In this document: positions 1 through 7,400 of the stretch, piece after piece
Layout of the letters: each line of letters opens with the position of its first letter
How positions within the stretch are numbered: the first letter of the stretch is position 1
DNA from: Planctomycetota bacterium
GTDB taxonomy: Bacteria; Planctomycetota; UBA1135; GCA-002686595
NCBI GenBank assembly: GCA_020638835.1
Contig: JACKHV010000006.1
Location: 62,001-126,000, forward strand
Direction: 5' to 3'
DNA: 64,000 bases
Notes under the pieces: model-generated
What the model saw: only the letters and a program-made list of their open reading frames with translations
Told to the model about the DNA's origin: nothing
The model's database searches: none
Position numbers and translations under genes: made by a program

Positions 1-1093
1 GCGCGTTGCCGTCTGGATCGAGCGCTTCGGTGGTCGTCGAGCGCCACTCGACGAAGCCCGCGCCCTGCGCGAAGGCCCAGTCGGTGTTGTCGTACGGCTC
101 ACCCGAGTGGTAGTCGACGTCGTTGTACCAGACGCTGCTGACCGAAGCCGTCGCGTCGACCGGCACGCGGAAGGACGCGCCGGCGGCCGCGCTGTTCAGG
201 TTCTGCACCGCGTAGCAGTAGTCGAAGGTGCCGTCGCCATTGTCGGTGACGCGGTGCGCGACGAAGAAGTAACCGTGCACGCCGGTGCCGGCCTCGTCGT
301 AGTTCACGACCTCGTCGACGACGACGGCGGGGTCCTCGCTCTTCCACGCGTAGATCGCCGGGTCGATCACGGTGGGCGAGATGCCGTACAGCGAGTGCGT
401 CGGTTCGTTCTGCGGATTGCCGGATGCGTACACGCCGACCTTGCGCCACGACGCGTTGTTCGCGGCGTTGCCCCACTGGTGGTCGTCGGCGGCGATGTAC
501 TGACCTTCGATGAAGTAGCTCGCCGCGGCGTTGCCGGGGATCGCCTGGTCGACTTCGGAGGTCGGGACGATCAGGCGTCCACGGTTGCCCGCGCCGACGG
601 GGCCCGTCTTCGTGGTGTGCACGCCACTGGTCGGGCTGATCTCCGACTTGCGTCCGCCCGAGAAGCCGTCGTTCGTCGTGGCGAGGTAGGTGTCCGCGCA
701 GAAGGGCGTCAGCTCGTCACAGCCGGAGAGGTTCGGGTTGCACGTCCCGCAGTCGCCGACGGACTGACTCAGCGCGCAGAAGCCGTGCTTGAGGAAGCTC
801 TGTCCGAGCTGCTCGAAGCGACCGTCCTTCAGCCTGAACATGTTCTTGGCGATGACGGGATGGTTGTGGTTGCTCGAGTACCAGTCGAGGAAGTCGTCGC
901 CGATGTTGCAGGAGACGGTCGCGAAGGAGTACGCCTCCTCGCCGGCGACGAGCCCGTAGTGGGTCATGTCGTCGGTACCGTCGATCAGCGACCCGACGCG
1001 CGCGGTGACGACGTCGGGACCGATGTTCTGGGCGGAAGCCGCCGCGCTGAACAGCACGGCGAGGACGAGGCTGGGGATCAGGTTGTGCTGCAT
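1..1093 (-). CDS. Secreted protein, paralogue of the next gene; C-terminal part beyond the left edge
   Basis: The frame is open from ATG at 1093 to the window edge (364 full codons, no stop). The N-terminus MQHNLIPSLVLAVLFSAAAS followed by AQ is a typical signal peptide, so the product is exported. The mature part aligns closely by eye with the protein at 1272-3692: both have a GEEAYSF block, SSxHNHPVIAxNMFRLKDGR, a Cys-rich stretch, GGRKSxISPT and YHSGEPYDNTDWAF. No enzyme motif is recognised. There is no clear Shine-Dalgarno in front of the ATG. It may end in the same C-terminal module as its neighbours, but that part is not in the window. Function unknown; envelope or extracellular location is inferred from the signal peptide. 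Confidence 0.85.
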   Translation of the reverse strand, partial: MQHNLIPSLVLAVLFSAAASAQNIGPDVVTARVGSLIDGTDDMTHYGLVAGEEAYSFATVSCNIGDDFLDWYSSNHNHPVIAKNMFRLKDGRFEQLGQSFLKHGFCALSQSVGDCGTCNPNLSGCDELTPFCADTYLATTNDGFSGGRKSEISPTSGVHTTKTGPVGAGNRGRLIVPTSEVDQAIPGNAAASYFIEGQYIAADDHQWGNAANNASWRKVGVYASGNPQNEPTHSLYGISPTVIDPAIYAWKSEDPAVVVDEVVNYDEAGTGVHGYFFVAHRVTDNGDGTFDYCYAVQNLNSAAAGASFRVPVDATASVSSVWYNDVDYHSGEPYDNTDWAFAQGAGFVEWRSTTTEALDPDGNA

Positions 1094-1203
1094 GGGGACG
1101 CCGAAGGCTGCGCGGCGGCGTTCGCCGGGAACGCGAACGCAACTCGGAATCCAAGCCTATCACGGCATTCGCGGAGCGGTCGGATCGCGCGCGCCCGGCG
1201 ACA

Positions 1204-1243
1204 CGAAAGAAGGCGGCGCCGCCCGCGAGGGACGGCGCCGCCT
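1204..1243 (-). terminator. Intrinsic terminator after the secreted protein gene at 1272-3692
   Basis: Arms at 1211-1221 and 1233-1243 form a perfect 11-bp GC-rich stem around an 11-base loop. On the minus strand the stem is followed by TCTTTCG, the best T-rich tail of any hairpin in this window. It lies 28 bases downstream of the stop codon at 1272. Confidence 0.75.
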
Positions 1244-1271
1244 CTGTGCTCTTCAGAGCGAACGGAGAGGT

Positions 1272-3692
1272 CTACTGGAAGGTGACCTCGAGGCCGTTGC
1301 TGAAGTTCGAGCCGGTGGCGCAGGGCGAGCCGCCCGGGTCGCGCGACCACTGCTGGTAGAAGCGCGTGACGCCCGGTCCGGGGATGTTGCCCTCGGTCAC
1401 GATCGAGGCCGTCGACGTGCCGCCGCCCAGGGCGTCGGTGAAGACGACTTCGATGCGCTCCGTCGGGTTGCCCATGCAGAGCACGCCGTCCTTGAAGGGC
1501 GTCGCGATCGACGTCGAGCCTTGCAGCAGCATGCTGGGCTGGCTCGGACGCGCTTGGCTCACGGTGAAGGTGAGGTCGTCCGCCGCGAAGCTGTTCGAGC
1601 CGTTCGCGGTGAGGATCGAACCGTAGCCGAGGGTGCTCTTGCAGCCCTCGCCCGCGCCGACCGTCGACTCGTTGCCGCAGGGGCAGGGAACCGTCGAGCC
1701 GTCACCGAAGCAGAACGCCGTCGCGATGTCGCCACCCGTGATGGTGAGGTCGAGGTCGTACGTGTTCTGCGGACCCGAGTTGTTCCAGATGTGGATACGG
1801 ATCCAGTAGGTCTGGGCCGAACCGGTGTTGTTCGTCCACTGCATGTGCTCGTCGTTGCTGCCGGTGTAGCCGCGGTCGAGCCAGTCGCCGCCGGCCTCAC
1901 CGCCGCAGTTCGGCGAGCTCGAGTCGTACAGGTAGGTGTCGATGTCGGCGATCGACGTCGAGAAGTAGCAGTCGACGTCGAGCGTGCCGCCGTTCGGGAC
2001 GACGATCGTGAAGAAGTCCTCGTCCGTGTCCTTGACGATCAGGCCGGGGTAGCTGCCTTCGGTCAAGGGCGCGGCTTGCGCACAGTTGTCGTTGTCCTCG
2101 TAGATGTCGTCGCTCGGGGGCGGCACCGACGTGACCACGATGTCCATGTCGTAGTTGTTCTCCGTCGCAGCCGAACCGGTGAAGAGGTTCACCTGGAGGA
2201 AGTAGGACTGCGTGGCGCCGGTGTTGTTGACCCACTGGATGTCCTCGTCGTCGGTGCCGGTGTAGCCGCGGACGAGGTAGCTGGCCTTGTCACCGCAGGT
2301 GGCGCCGTTGTTGTCGTAGAGGTAGCAGTCGATGTCGCCGTTCGCGGTCAGGAAGCCGAGGTGCACGTCGAGGGTGTCGCCGGGGGCGAGCACGATCTCG
2401 TAGTGGTCTTCGCTGGATTGCTGGACGAGCAAGCTGCTGTAGGTGCCGGGCGACATCAGAACGGCCGACGCACAATCGTCGTTCGGCTCGTAGGCATCGT
2501 CGATGGGACCGCCGCTGCCCCCGGGGCCGGAGCCCATGATCGGGGTGCTGAGCGTGCCGCCGCCGTGGTACTTGTCGATGTAGGCGGTGCCGGCGACCGG
2601 GCCGCCGTCGGAGGTGAAGCCGAAGCTGTAGACCGTGCCCCAACGCAGCGCGTTGCCGTTCGCGTTGGTGCCTTCGGTGGTCGTCGAACGCCACTCGGCG
2701 ACGCCGCCGGTGTTCGTGAACGCCCAGTCGGTGTTGTCGTAGGGCTCACCCGAGTGGTAGTCCACGTCGTTGAACCAGACGTTGCCGATGTTCGCCGTGG
2801 AGTCGACCGGCACGCTGAAGGAGGCGCCCGACGCTTCCGAGTTCAGGTTCTGAACCGCGTAGCTGTAGTCGTAGGTGCCGTTGCCGTTGTCGGTGATGCG
2901 CTGGGCCACGTAGAAGTAGCCGTGCACGCCGGAGCCGCCCTCGTTCGTGTTGAGGACTTCGGTGATCGTCACCGCCGGGTCGACGGCCTGCCAGCCGTAG
3001 ACCACCGGGTCGATGGCCGTCGGGGTCAGGCCGGTCAGGCTCATGCTGGCGTTGACCTGCACGCGACGCCACGAGGCGTTGTTCGCCGCGTTGCCGGAGG
3101 CGTGGTCGTCCGCCGCGATGTACTGCGCCTCGATGAAGTAGGCGGCGCCGGGGTTGAGGGCCGGGTCCATGTCGGGGGTCGGCACGACGAGGCGTCCGCG
3201 GTTCGTTCCGCCGATCGCGCCCGTCTTGATCGTGTGGACACCGTCCGTCGGGCTGATGTCCGACTTGCGTCCGCCGGAATCACCGTCGTTCAGGCCGGAG
3301 CCGTAGGTGTCGGCGCAACCGAGACCCAGCGTGTCGCAGTTCGTCGCGATGCAGGATCCGCAGCCGCCCTGGCTGAGCGCGCAGAAGCCGTGCTTCAGGA
3401 AGCTCTGGCCCAGCTGCTCGAAGCGTCCGTCCTTCAGACGGAACATGTTCTGGGCGATGACCGGGTGGTTGTGGCTGCTCGAGTACCAAGCGAGCGTCGC
3501 GGTCCCGATGTTGCAGGACACCGTGCAGAAGGAGTAGGCCTCCTCCCCGGCGACGCTGCTGTAGTGGCTCATGTCGTCGGAACCGCCGAGGGTCTCGCCG
3601 ACGAGGAAGGTCACCACGTCGGGACCTTGGGCGGAGGCGAGGCCACTGAAGAGGCCTGCAACCGCGAGGGTTGTGAGGGCATGCTTGCGCAT
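1272..3692 (-). CDS. Secreted PPC-repeat protein with the conserved C-terminal module
   Basis: About 806 residues. ATG at 3692 is chosen because AGGAG lies 8 bases upstream and the protein then starts MRKHALTTLAVAGLFSGLAS-AQ, a signal peptide. Residues about 22-390 match the neighbouring partial protein at 1-1093. Two PPC-like beta domains follow (about 395-520 and 525-650), each opening with YExNDxC and carrying DxDCYxYD-type strands; PPC domains are common in exported proteins. The last 150 or so residues form a Cys-containing module (CPCGN, GAGEGC, ARPSQPSM, KDGVLCMGNPTER, GTGSNFSNGL) that recurs in the products of 6169-7236 and 48803-51295. No catalytic motif is seen. It is probably a surface or secreted structural/adhesive protein; the pair with 1-1093 looks like a tandem duplication. 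Confidence 0.85.
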   Translation of the reverse strand: MRKHALTTLAVAGLFSGLASAQGPDVVTFLVGETLGGSDDMSHYSSVAGEEAYSFCTVSCNIGTATLAWYSSSHNHPVIAQNMFRLKDGRFEQLGQSFLKHGFCALSQGGCGSCIATNCDTLGLGCADTYGSGLNDGDSGGRKSDISPTDGVHTIKTGAIGGTNRGRLVVPTPDMDPALNPGAAYFIEAQYIAADDHASGNAANNASWRRVQVNASMSLTGLTPTAIDPVVYGWQAVDPAVTITEVLNTNEGGSGVHGYFYVAQRITDNGNGTYDYSYAVQNLNSEASGASFSVPVDSTANIGNVWFNDVDYHSGEPYDNTDWAFTNTGGVAEWRSTTTEGTNANGNALRWGTVYSFGFTSDGGPVAGTAYIDKYHGGGTLSTPIMGSGPGGSGGPIDDAYEPNDDCASAVLMSPGTYSSLLVQQSSEDHYEIVLAPGDTLDVHLGFLTANGDIDCYLYDNNGATCGDKASYLVRGYTGTDDEDIQWVNNTGATQSYFLQVNLFTGSAATENNYDMDIVVTSVPPPSDDIYEDNDNCAQAAPLTEGSYPGLIVKDTDEDFFTIVVPNGGTLDVDCYFSTSIADIDTYLYDSSSPNCGGEAGGDWLDRGYTGSNDEHMQWTNNTGSAQTYWIRIHIWNNSGPQNTYDLDLTITGGDIATAFCFGDGSTVPCPCGNESTVGAGEGCKSTLGYGSILTANGSNSFAADDLTFTVSQARPSQPSMLLQGSTSIATPFKDGVLCMGNPTERIEVVFTDALGGGTSTASIVTEGNIPGPGVTRFYQQWSRDPGGSPCATGSNFSNGLEVTFQ

Positions 3693-3920
3693 GAAGTTGC
3701 TCCTGATGTTGGGGGCGGGGGGGTCTCCGGTGCGGCCGACAGGGGATGCAGGGCTGCACGAAGGCTCCATCTGAATCGATCCGGGCGGATCCGTAAACGG
3801 ATCAGTAGGGAAGCCTACCCTCAGAATGGAACTTCGGTAACGAAAGCGTGCGCGGGCGCACGAGTCAGCTATATCGAACGTTCCGCAATCCGAAGGGTGT
3901 GCGCTCTCCGCACGCTGGGG

Positions 3921-3935
3921 GCCCCCGACGGGGGC
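3921..3935 (-). terminator. Possible terminator downstream of the polyferredoxin-TPR gene
   Basis: A 6-bp GC stem (3921-3926 with 3930-3935) with a 3-base loop sits 43 bases past the stop at 3979. It is embedded in a direct repeat of GCTGGGGGCCC (3914 and 3951). There is no T-tract. The rest of 3693-3978 holds the 5' leader of the secreted protein gene, including a small GATCCG/CGGATC hairpin at 3788-3803, and no further gene was seen. Confidence 0.35.
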
Positions 3936-3978
3936 AGGGTCGACGCGCCCGCTGGGGGCCCGTAGGCCACTCCGAGCC

Positions 3979-6009
3979 TCAGCGGGCGGCCTCGAGGGCC
4001 AAGAGGGCCGCTTCGAGGCGCTGCAGCTCGTCCGCCAGCTCCGGCCGGGAGGGAGCGAGAGCGCTCGCTTCCTCGAAGAAAGCCCGCGCCTCGGGGGCCC
4101 GGCCGGCCTGCAGGGCGGCCCAAGCGACCCGGATGCGCAGCTCCACATGCTCCGGCACCTGGTCCGCCGCCACCCGGAAGTCGGCCAGGCTGCGGTCCGT
4201 CTGTCCAAGGTTGTAGCGCGTCTGCGCCAGGTCCACCCAGGCTTCCGTGTAGCCCGGCGAGAGCTGGACGGCGGCTTCGAAGGCCGGAACGGCGTCGGCG
4301 GGGCGCCCGGCGAGGTTCCGGATGCTCGCCAGGCCGTACCACAGGAGCGCGACGTCCGGGTGGTGCCCGAGCGCGTCGCTGAAGACGCCTTCGGCCTCGG
4401 CGAGTCGATCCGCGCGCGCCAGCTCGAGGCCGAGCACGCGGCTCGCGAGCTCGTCGCCGGGCTGGTCCTCGAGCGCCAGCCGCAAGTGCGCTTCGGCCTC
4501 GCGCGCGCGACCCTGCGCGGCGAGCCACTGGCCGTAGTCCGCGTGGACGCTCGCCCGGCCGCCCGACTGCTTCAGCGCGAGGCGCATCTCCTGCTCGTAG
4601 CGGGCGCTGTCGCCGAGCAGCAGCGCGCCCCAGGCGAGGCGCTCGGAGTTACGCCAGTTCGAGACGAGCGCGATGTGGTCGACGCGGCCGGCCGAGTCGC
4701 GCAGGTCCTCCGCGGTGCGCCGCTCTTCCGGCGTCAACTCGCGCACGGCGCCCTGTCCGAACTCGTAGCGCACTTGTCCCGTCGCGTTCCACGCGTCGTC
4801 GCGCGTCCGCTCGTTCCAGCGCACGACCGCGGAGTGCGCGGTGAAGGCGAGGAGCAACCCCATCGTGGCGACGTAGGCCTTGCCGCGCCCCGTCAGCTTC
4901 CCGCCGCGCTTCAAGGAGATCGACTGCAGCGAGTGCGTCGAGCGCCGGAAGAGTCGCACGGTCTCGATCGCCAGGAACGCCATGATGCCGGCGATCGCGA
5001 GCGCGAAGAGGAAGGGGATCTGCGTGTAGAGGCCGCGGAAGGTCAGGAAGAAGGCGACGTAGAAGGCGGTGATCAGGGCCTCTTCGCCGAGCGAGTAGTC
5101 ACTGTAGCGCAGCGGTCGCCAGCGCTTGATGGGCGTCTTGGGCGCGTCGGCGCGCCGATCCGTGCGTAGCTTCGGCCACAGCGCCGGCGCACCGAACGAC
5201 AGCGAGAGGGCGTCGTTCGGGCAGACGCTGACGCAGTCCAGGCAGCGCATGCAGCCTGCGTCGACGACCGTGCCGTAGTCGCGCACCTCGGCGTGCACCA
5301 TCACGTTCGAGGTGCAGGCGGCGGTGCAGTGTCCGCAACCCTCGCACGCGTTCGACACGCGGATGCGGAAGGGTGCGAGGCGGTCGACCACGCCGAAGAT
5401 CGCACCGTAGGGGCACATGTAGGTGCAGAAGCCCTTGTTGCCCAGGAAGTAGACGATGCCGAAGCCGCCGATCAGCAGCGTCAGGACGGCGATCGGCCAG
5501 GCCGGGAAGGTGTCCCAGAAGCCTTCGGTGGTCAGCTCTTGGCTGAGCTGCCAGGCCTCGACGTGCTGGTGTTCGCCGAGTAGGACGAGGCGCGCGAAGA
5601 CCGGGTACAGAAACATGTACACGAAGGCGATCATCGGGACCGCCATCAGCGCCTTCGAGCGGAAGGGCTTGGGCCGGATGCGCAGCTTCTTGAGCAGCCA
5701 AGTGCAGGCGTCCTGGACGGCGATCAGGTGACAGGCCCAGCCGCAGAAGAAGCGGCCGGTGATCGCCGTCGTGACGATCATCACGAGGAAGAAGATCAGG
5801 CCGGCGTTCACGACGCCGCGCTTCGAGAACTCCATGCCCTCCGACGGCTCGAGCGGCGAGACCGTGGAGCCCGTCGCCCACCAGTGCGCGACGTGCAGCG
5901 CGATCGCCACGTGGACGGCCAGCAGCGCGAGGGCGCGCCAGCGACCGGCCTTGGAGGCCTTGCGCTCGCGCTTGGGCGCCTTGGGCGCGCTCTCCGTGAT
6001 CACCGACAT
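3979..6009 (-). CDS. Membrane polyferredoxin (NapH/CcoG-like) fused to a TPR domain
   Basis: 676 residues. The N-terminal half is a membrane iron-sulfur protein: transmembrane segments near 25-45, 68-85, 120-140 and 170-195, membrane-proximal CGWAC (about 89) and CTYMCP (about 195) motifs, then two [4Fe-4S] sites, CEGCGHC (about 222) and CMRCLDC...CP (about 253). Two more membrane segments follow near 325-370. This matches the NapH/RdxA/CcoG family, which moves electrons at the membrane. Residues about 450-670 are TPR-like helical repeats (AEAHLRLALEDQPGD, AVPAFEAAVQLSPGY), which are unusual in this family and suggest a docking or assembly role. No copper oxidase or nitrate reductase genes are adjacent, so the redox partner is unknown. 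Confidence 0.85.
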   Translation of the reverse strand: MSVITESAPKAPKRERKASKAGRWRALALLAVHVAIALHVAHWWATGSTVSPLEPSEGMEFSKRGVVNAGLIFFLVMIVTTAITGRFFCGWACHLIAVQDACTWLLKKLRIRPKPFRSKALMAVPMIAFVYMFLYPVFARLVLLGEHQHVEAWQLSQELTTEGFWDTFPAWPIAVLTLLIGGFGIVYFLGNKGFCTYMCPYGAIFGVVDRLAPFRIRVSNACEGCGHCTAACTSNVMVHAEVRDYGTVVDAGCMRCLDCVSVCPNDALSLSFGAPALWPKLRTDRRADAPKTPIKRWRPLRYSDYSLGEEALITAFYVAFFLTFRGLYTQIPFLFALAIAGIMAFLAIETVRLFRRSTHSLQSISLKRGGKLTGRGKAYVATMGLLLAFTAHSAVVRWNERTRDDAWNATGQVRYEFGQGAVRELTPEERRTAEDLRDSAGRVDHIALVSNWRNSERLAWGALLLGDSARYEQEMRLALKQSGGRASVHADYGQWLAAQGRAREAEAHLRLALEDQPGDELASRVLGLELARADRLAEAEGVFSDALGHHPDVALLWYGLASIRNLAGRPADAVPAFEAAVQLSPGYTEAWVDLAQTRYNLGQTDRSLADFRVAADQVPEHVELRIRVAWAALQAGRAPEARAFFEEASALAPSRPELADELQRLEAALLALEAAR

Positions 6010-6018
6010 GGGGCGAAC

Positions 6019-6024
6019 ATAGTA
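6019..6024 (-). promoter_or_regulatory. -10-like TACTAT close to the start codon (leaderless candidate)
   Basis: On the minus strand TACTAT ends 9 bases before the ATG at 6009, and no Shine-Dalgarno lies between. That spacing would put the transcription start at or next to the start codon. Four other genes in this window show the same TANNNT arrangement. No convincing -35 box was seen. Confidence 0.4.
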
Positions 6025-6083
6025 CGCGCATCCTCGGACGCGAACCGCGGGTTGCCCTACGTCGTCATTTTCTCGCCCCGCGT

Positions 6084-6169
6084 GAGAAGTACGGTACCGG
6101 GTTCGTTTTCTCGCCAGAGGCGGGCACCCCGCCTGCGCTGAGAAAAACGAACCCGGTACCGTACTTCTC
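6084..6169. repeat. Palindromic element 1 (shares its ends with the element at 21176-21276)
   Basis: The outer 26 bases at each end are perfectly complementary, beginning GAGAAGTACGGTACCG and continuing GGTTCGTTTT. Complementarity then continues with a one-base bulge, and an inner 7-bp hairpin sits at the centre. The first base of the right end (minus strand) is the last base of the TAG stop of the gene at 6169-7236. The run of T lies inside the stem, not after it, so this is not a standard intrinsic terminator. Confidence 0.85.
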
Positions 6170-7236
6170 TACTGCCAGATCACGCGCAGAGCGTTGGAGA
6201 AGTTCGAGCCCGTTCCGCACGGGCTGACGCCGCCCGGATCGCGGTACCAGAACTGGTAGGTGCGGATCTGACCGGCGACGACGTTGCCCTCGGTGACGAT
6301 CGAGGCCGTCGAAGCCGCGTTGCCGCTCGCGTCGGTGAACACGACCTGCAGGCGCTCCGTCGGGTTGCCGACGCATAGGATGCCGTCCTTGAAAGGCGTC
6401 GAGATCGTCGTCGTGCCCTGCAGGAAGAGGCCCGGGACGCTCGCGCGAGCCTGCACCGCGCCCAACACCAGGTCGTCGTTCGCGACGGCGTCGGAGCCGG
6501 TTCCGGAGAGGATCGCGCCGAGACCGGTCGAGTTCAGACAGCCGGACCCCGAGCCGGCAGCGGCGTCGTTCGCGCAGGGGCAGAAGCTCAGGCTTCCGTC
6601 ACCGAAGCAGACCGGCGTTCCGACCGGTTGCGGCCCGCCGCAGTTCACGGAGCGGTAGACGACGTGGACCTGCCAGTCGCCGGACACGCCGAGGGCGCAC
6701 GCGTCGAACCAGCCGCCGGGGTTCGCGTAGACCACGTTCTTGCCCGGCTGGCAGCCGTTACCGTCGTGCACCGGATTCGCGTTGAAGATCCCCGACGCGT
6801 TGGCCAGCTCGAGCGTCACGGTGAACGGCCCGCTGTTGATGATCTTGTTGCCCGGGACGATCGAGATGTCGAACTCGTTGATGAAGCCGTCGGACAACAC
6901 GGGGCCGGGCAGGCTGAAGATCGGCACGCCGGGGTTCGGCAGCGCGCCGTCGTACAGGTGGATCGCCTGCTCCAAGCTCTGCGGCGCGCCGCCGAACTGC
7001 GATCCCCAGCCGAAGCCGACGCGCAGGATCTCGATCGGATACTCGTTCGCGGGAACCTCGAAGATCGCGCCGAGCTCTTCACCGGGCACGAAGCAAGCGC
7101 AGGAGGTGGCGCCGCCGCCGGTCCAGTGCTGGATCGGCCCGACTTCCGGACACGGCGACCCCAGGGGGACGGCGGCGAGCGCGGGAGCCAACACGAGCGG
7201 GGCGAGGAGCGACAGGAGGCGTGTGCGTGAGGCCAT
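6169..7236 (-). CDS. Secreted protein ending in the conserved C-terminal module
   Basis: 355 residues, starting MASRTRLLSLLAPLVLAPAL, a signal peptide with probable cleavage near residue 20. Residues about 25-205 form an unrecognised beta-rich domain with several Cys (CPEVG, TSCACF, NGCQPG). Residues about 213-355 are the module also seen at the ends of 1272-3692 and 48803-51295: CFGDG, CPCAN, GCLNSTGLGA, KDGILCVGNPTER, STASIVTEGN, CGTGSNFSNAL. The different N-terminal domain with the same tail suggests the module is a sorting, anchoring or folding unit rather than the active part. The TAG stop abuts palindromic element 1. Function unknown; export is well supported. Confidence 0.8.
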   Translation of the reverse strand: MASRTRLLSLLAPLVLAPALAAVPLGSPCPEVGPIQHWTGGGATSCACFVPGEELGAIFEVPANEYPIEILRVGFGWGSQFGGAPQSLEQAIHLYDGALPNPGVPIFSLPGPVLSDGFINEFDISIVPGNKIINSGPFTVTLELANASGIFNANPVHDGNGCQPGKNVVYANPGGWFDACALGVSGDWQVHVVYRSVNCGGPQPVGTPVCFGDGSLSFCPCANDAAAGSGSGCLNSTGLGAILSGTGSDAVANDDLVLGAVQARASVPGLFLQGTTTISTPFKDGILCVGNPTERLQVVFTDASGNAASTASIVTEGNVVAGQIRTYQFWYRDPGGVSPCGTGSNFSNALRVIWQ

Positions 7237-7290
7237 CGGACACGGCGCTTTCTGATCCGCAGAGGATCTCGAGTTGAAGGGAACGACCCG

Positions 7291-7296
7291 AGTATA
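7291..7296 (-). promoter_or_regulatory. -10-like TATACT upstream of the secreted protein gene
   Basis: TATACT on the minus strand, 54 bases before the ATG at 7236, is close to the sigma-70 consensus and stands out in very GC-rich sequence. No good -35 match lies 16-18 bases upstream. The leader between it and the gene holds no obvious Shine-Dalgarno. Confidence 0.4.
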
Positions 7297-7339
7297 CCGG
7301 ACGATCCACAATGCGCCGGGGTCCTGCCGCGGCCGGAAC

Positions 7340-7386
7340 GGAGCCGGGGCAGCTCCCGCTCGACGCGCGGCAGCTGCCCCGGCTCC
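7340..7386 (-). terminator. Hairpin after the bifunctional hydroxylase/OYE gene
   Basis: Perfect 15-bp arms at 7340-7354 and 7372-7386 with a 17-base spacer, starting 14 bases past the stop at 7401. No T-tract follows, so termination would have to rely on the stem alone. Confidence 0.5.
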
Positions 7387-7400
7387 CCCTCCGACCGGAC

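Noticed and set aside
107..1285. Long open frames on the strand opposite the secreted proteins and many other genes
   Set aside because: They are shadows caused by high GC content. The minus-strand frames carry signal peptides, known domains and Shine-Dalgarno sites; the opposite frames give Arg/Val-rich low-complexity proteins without motifs.
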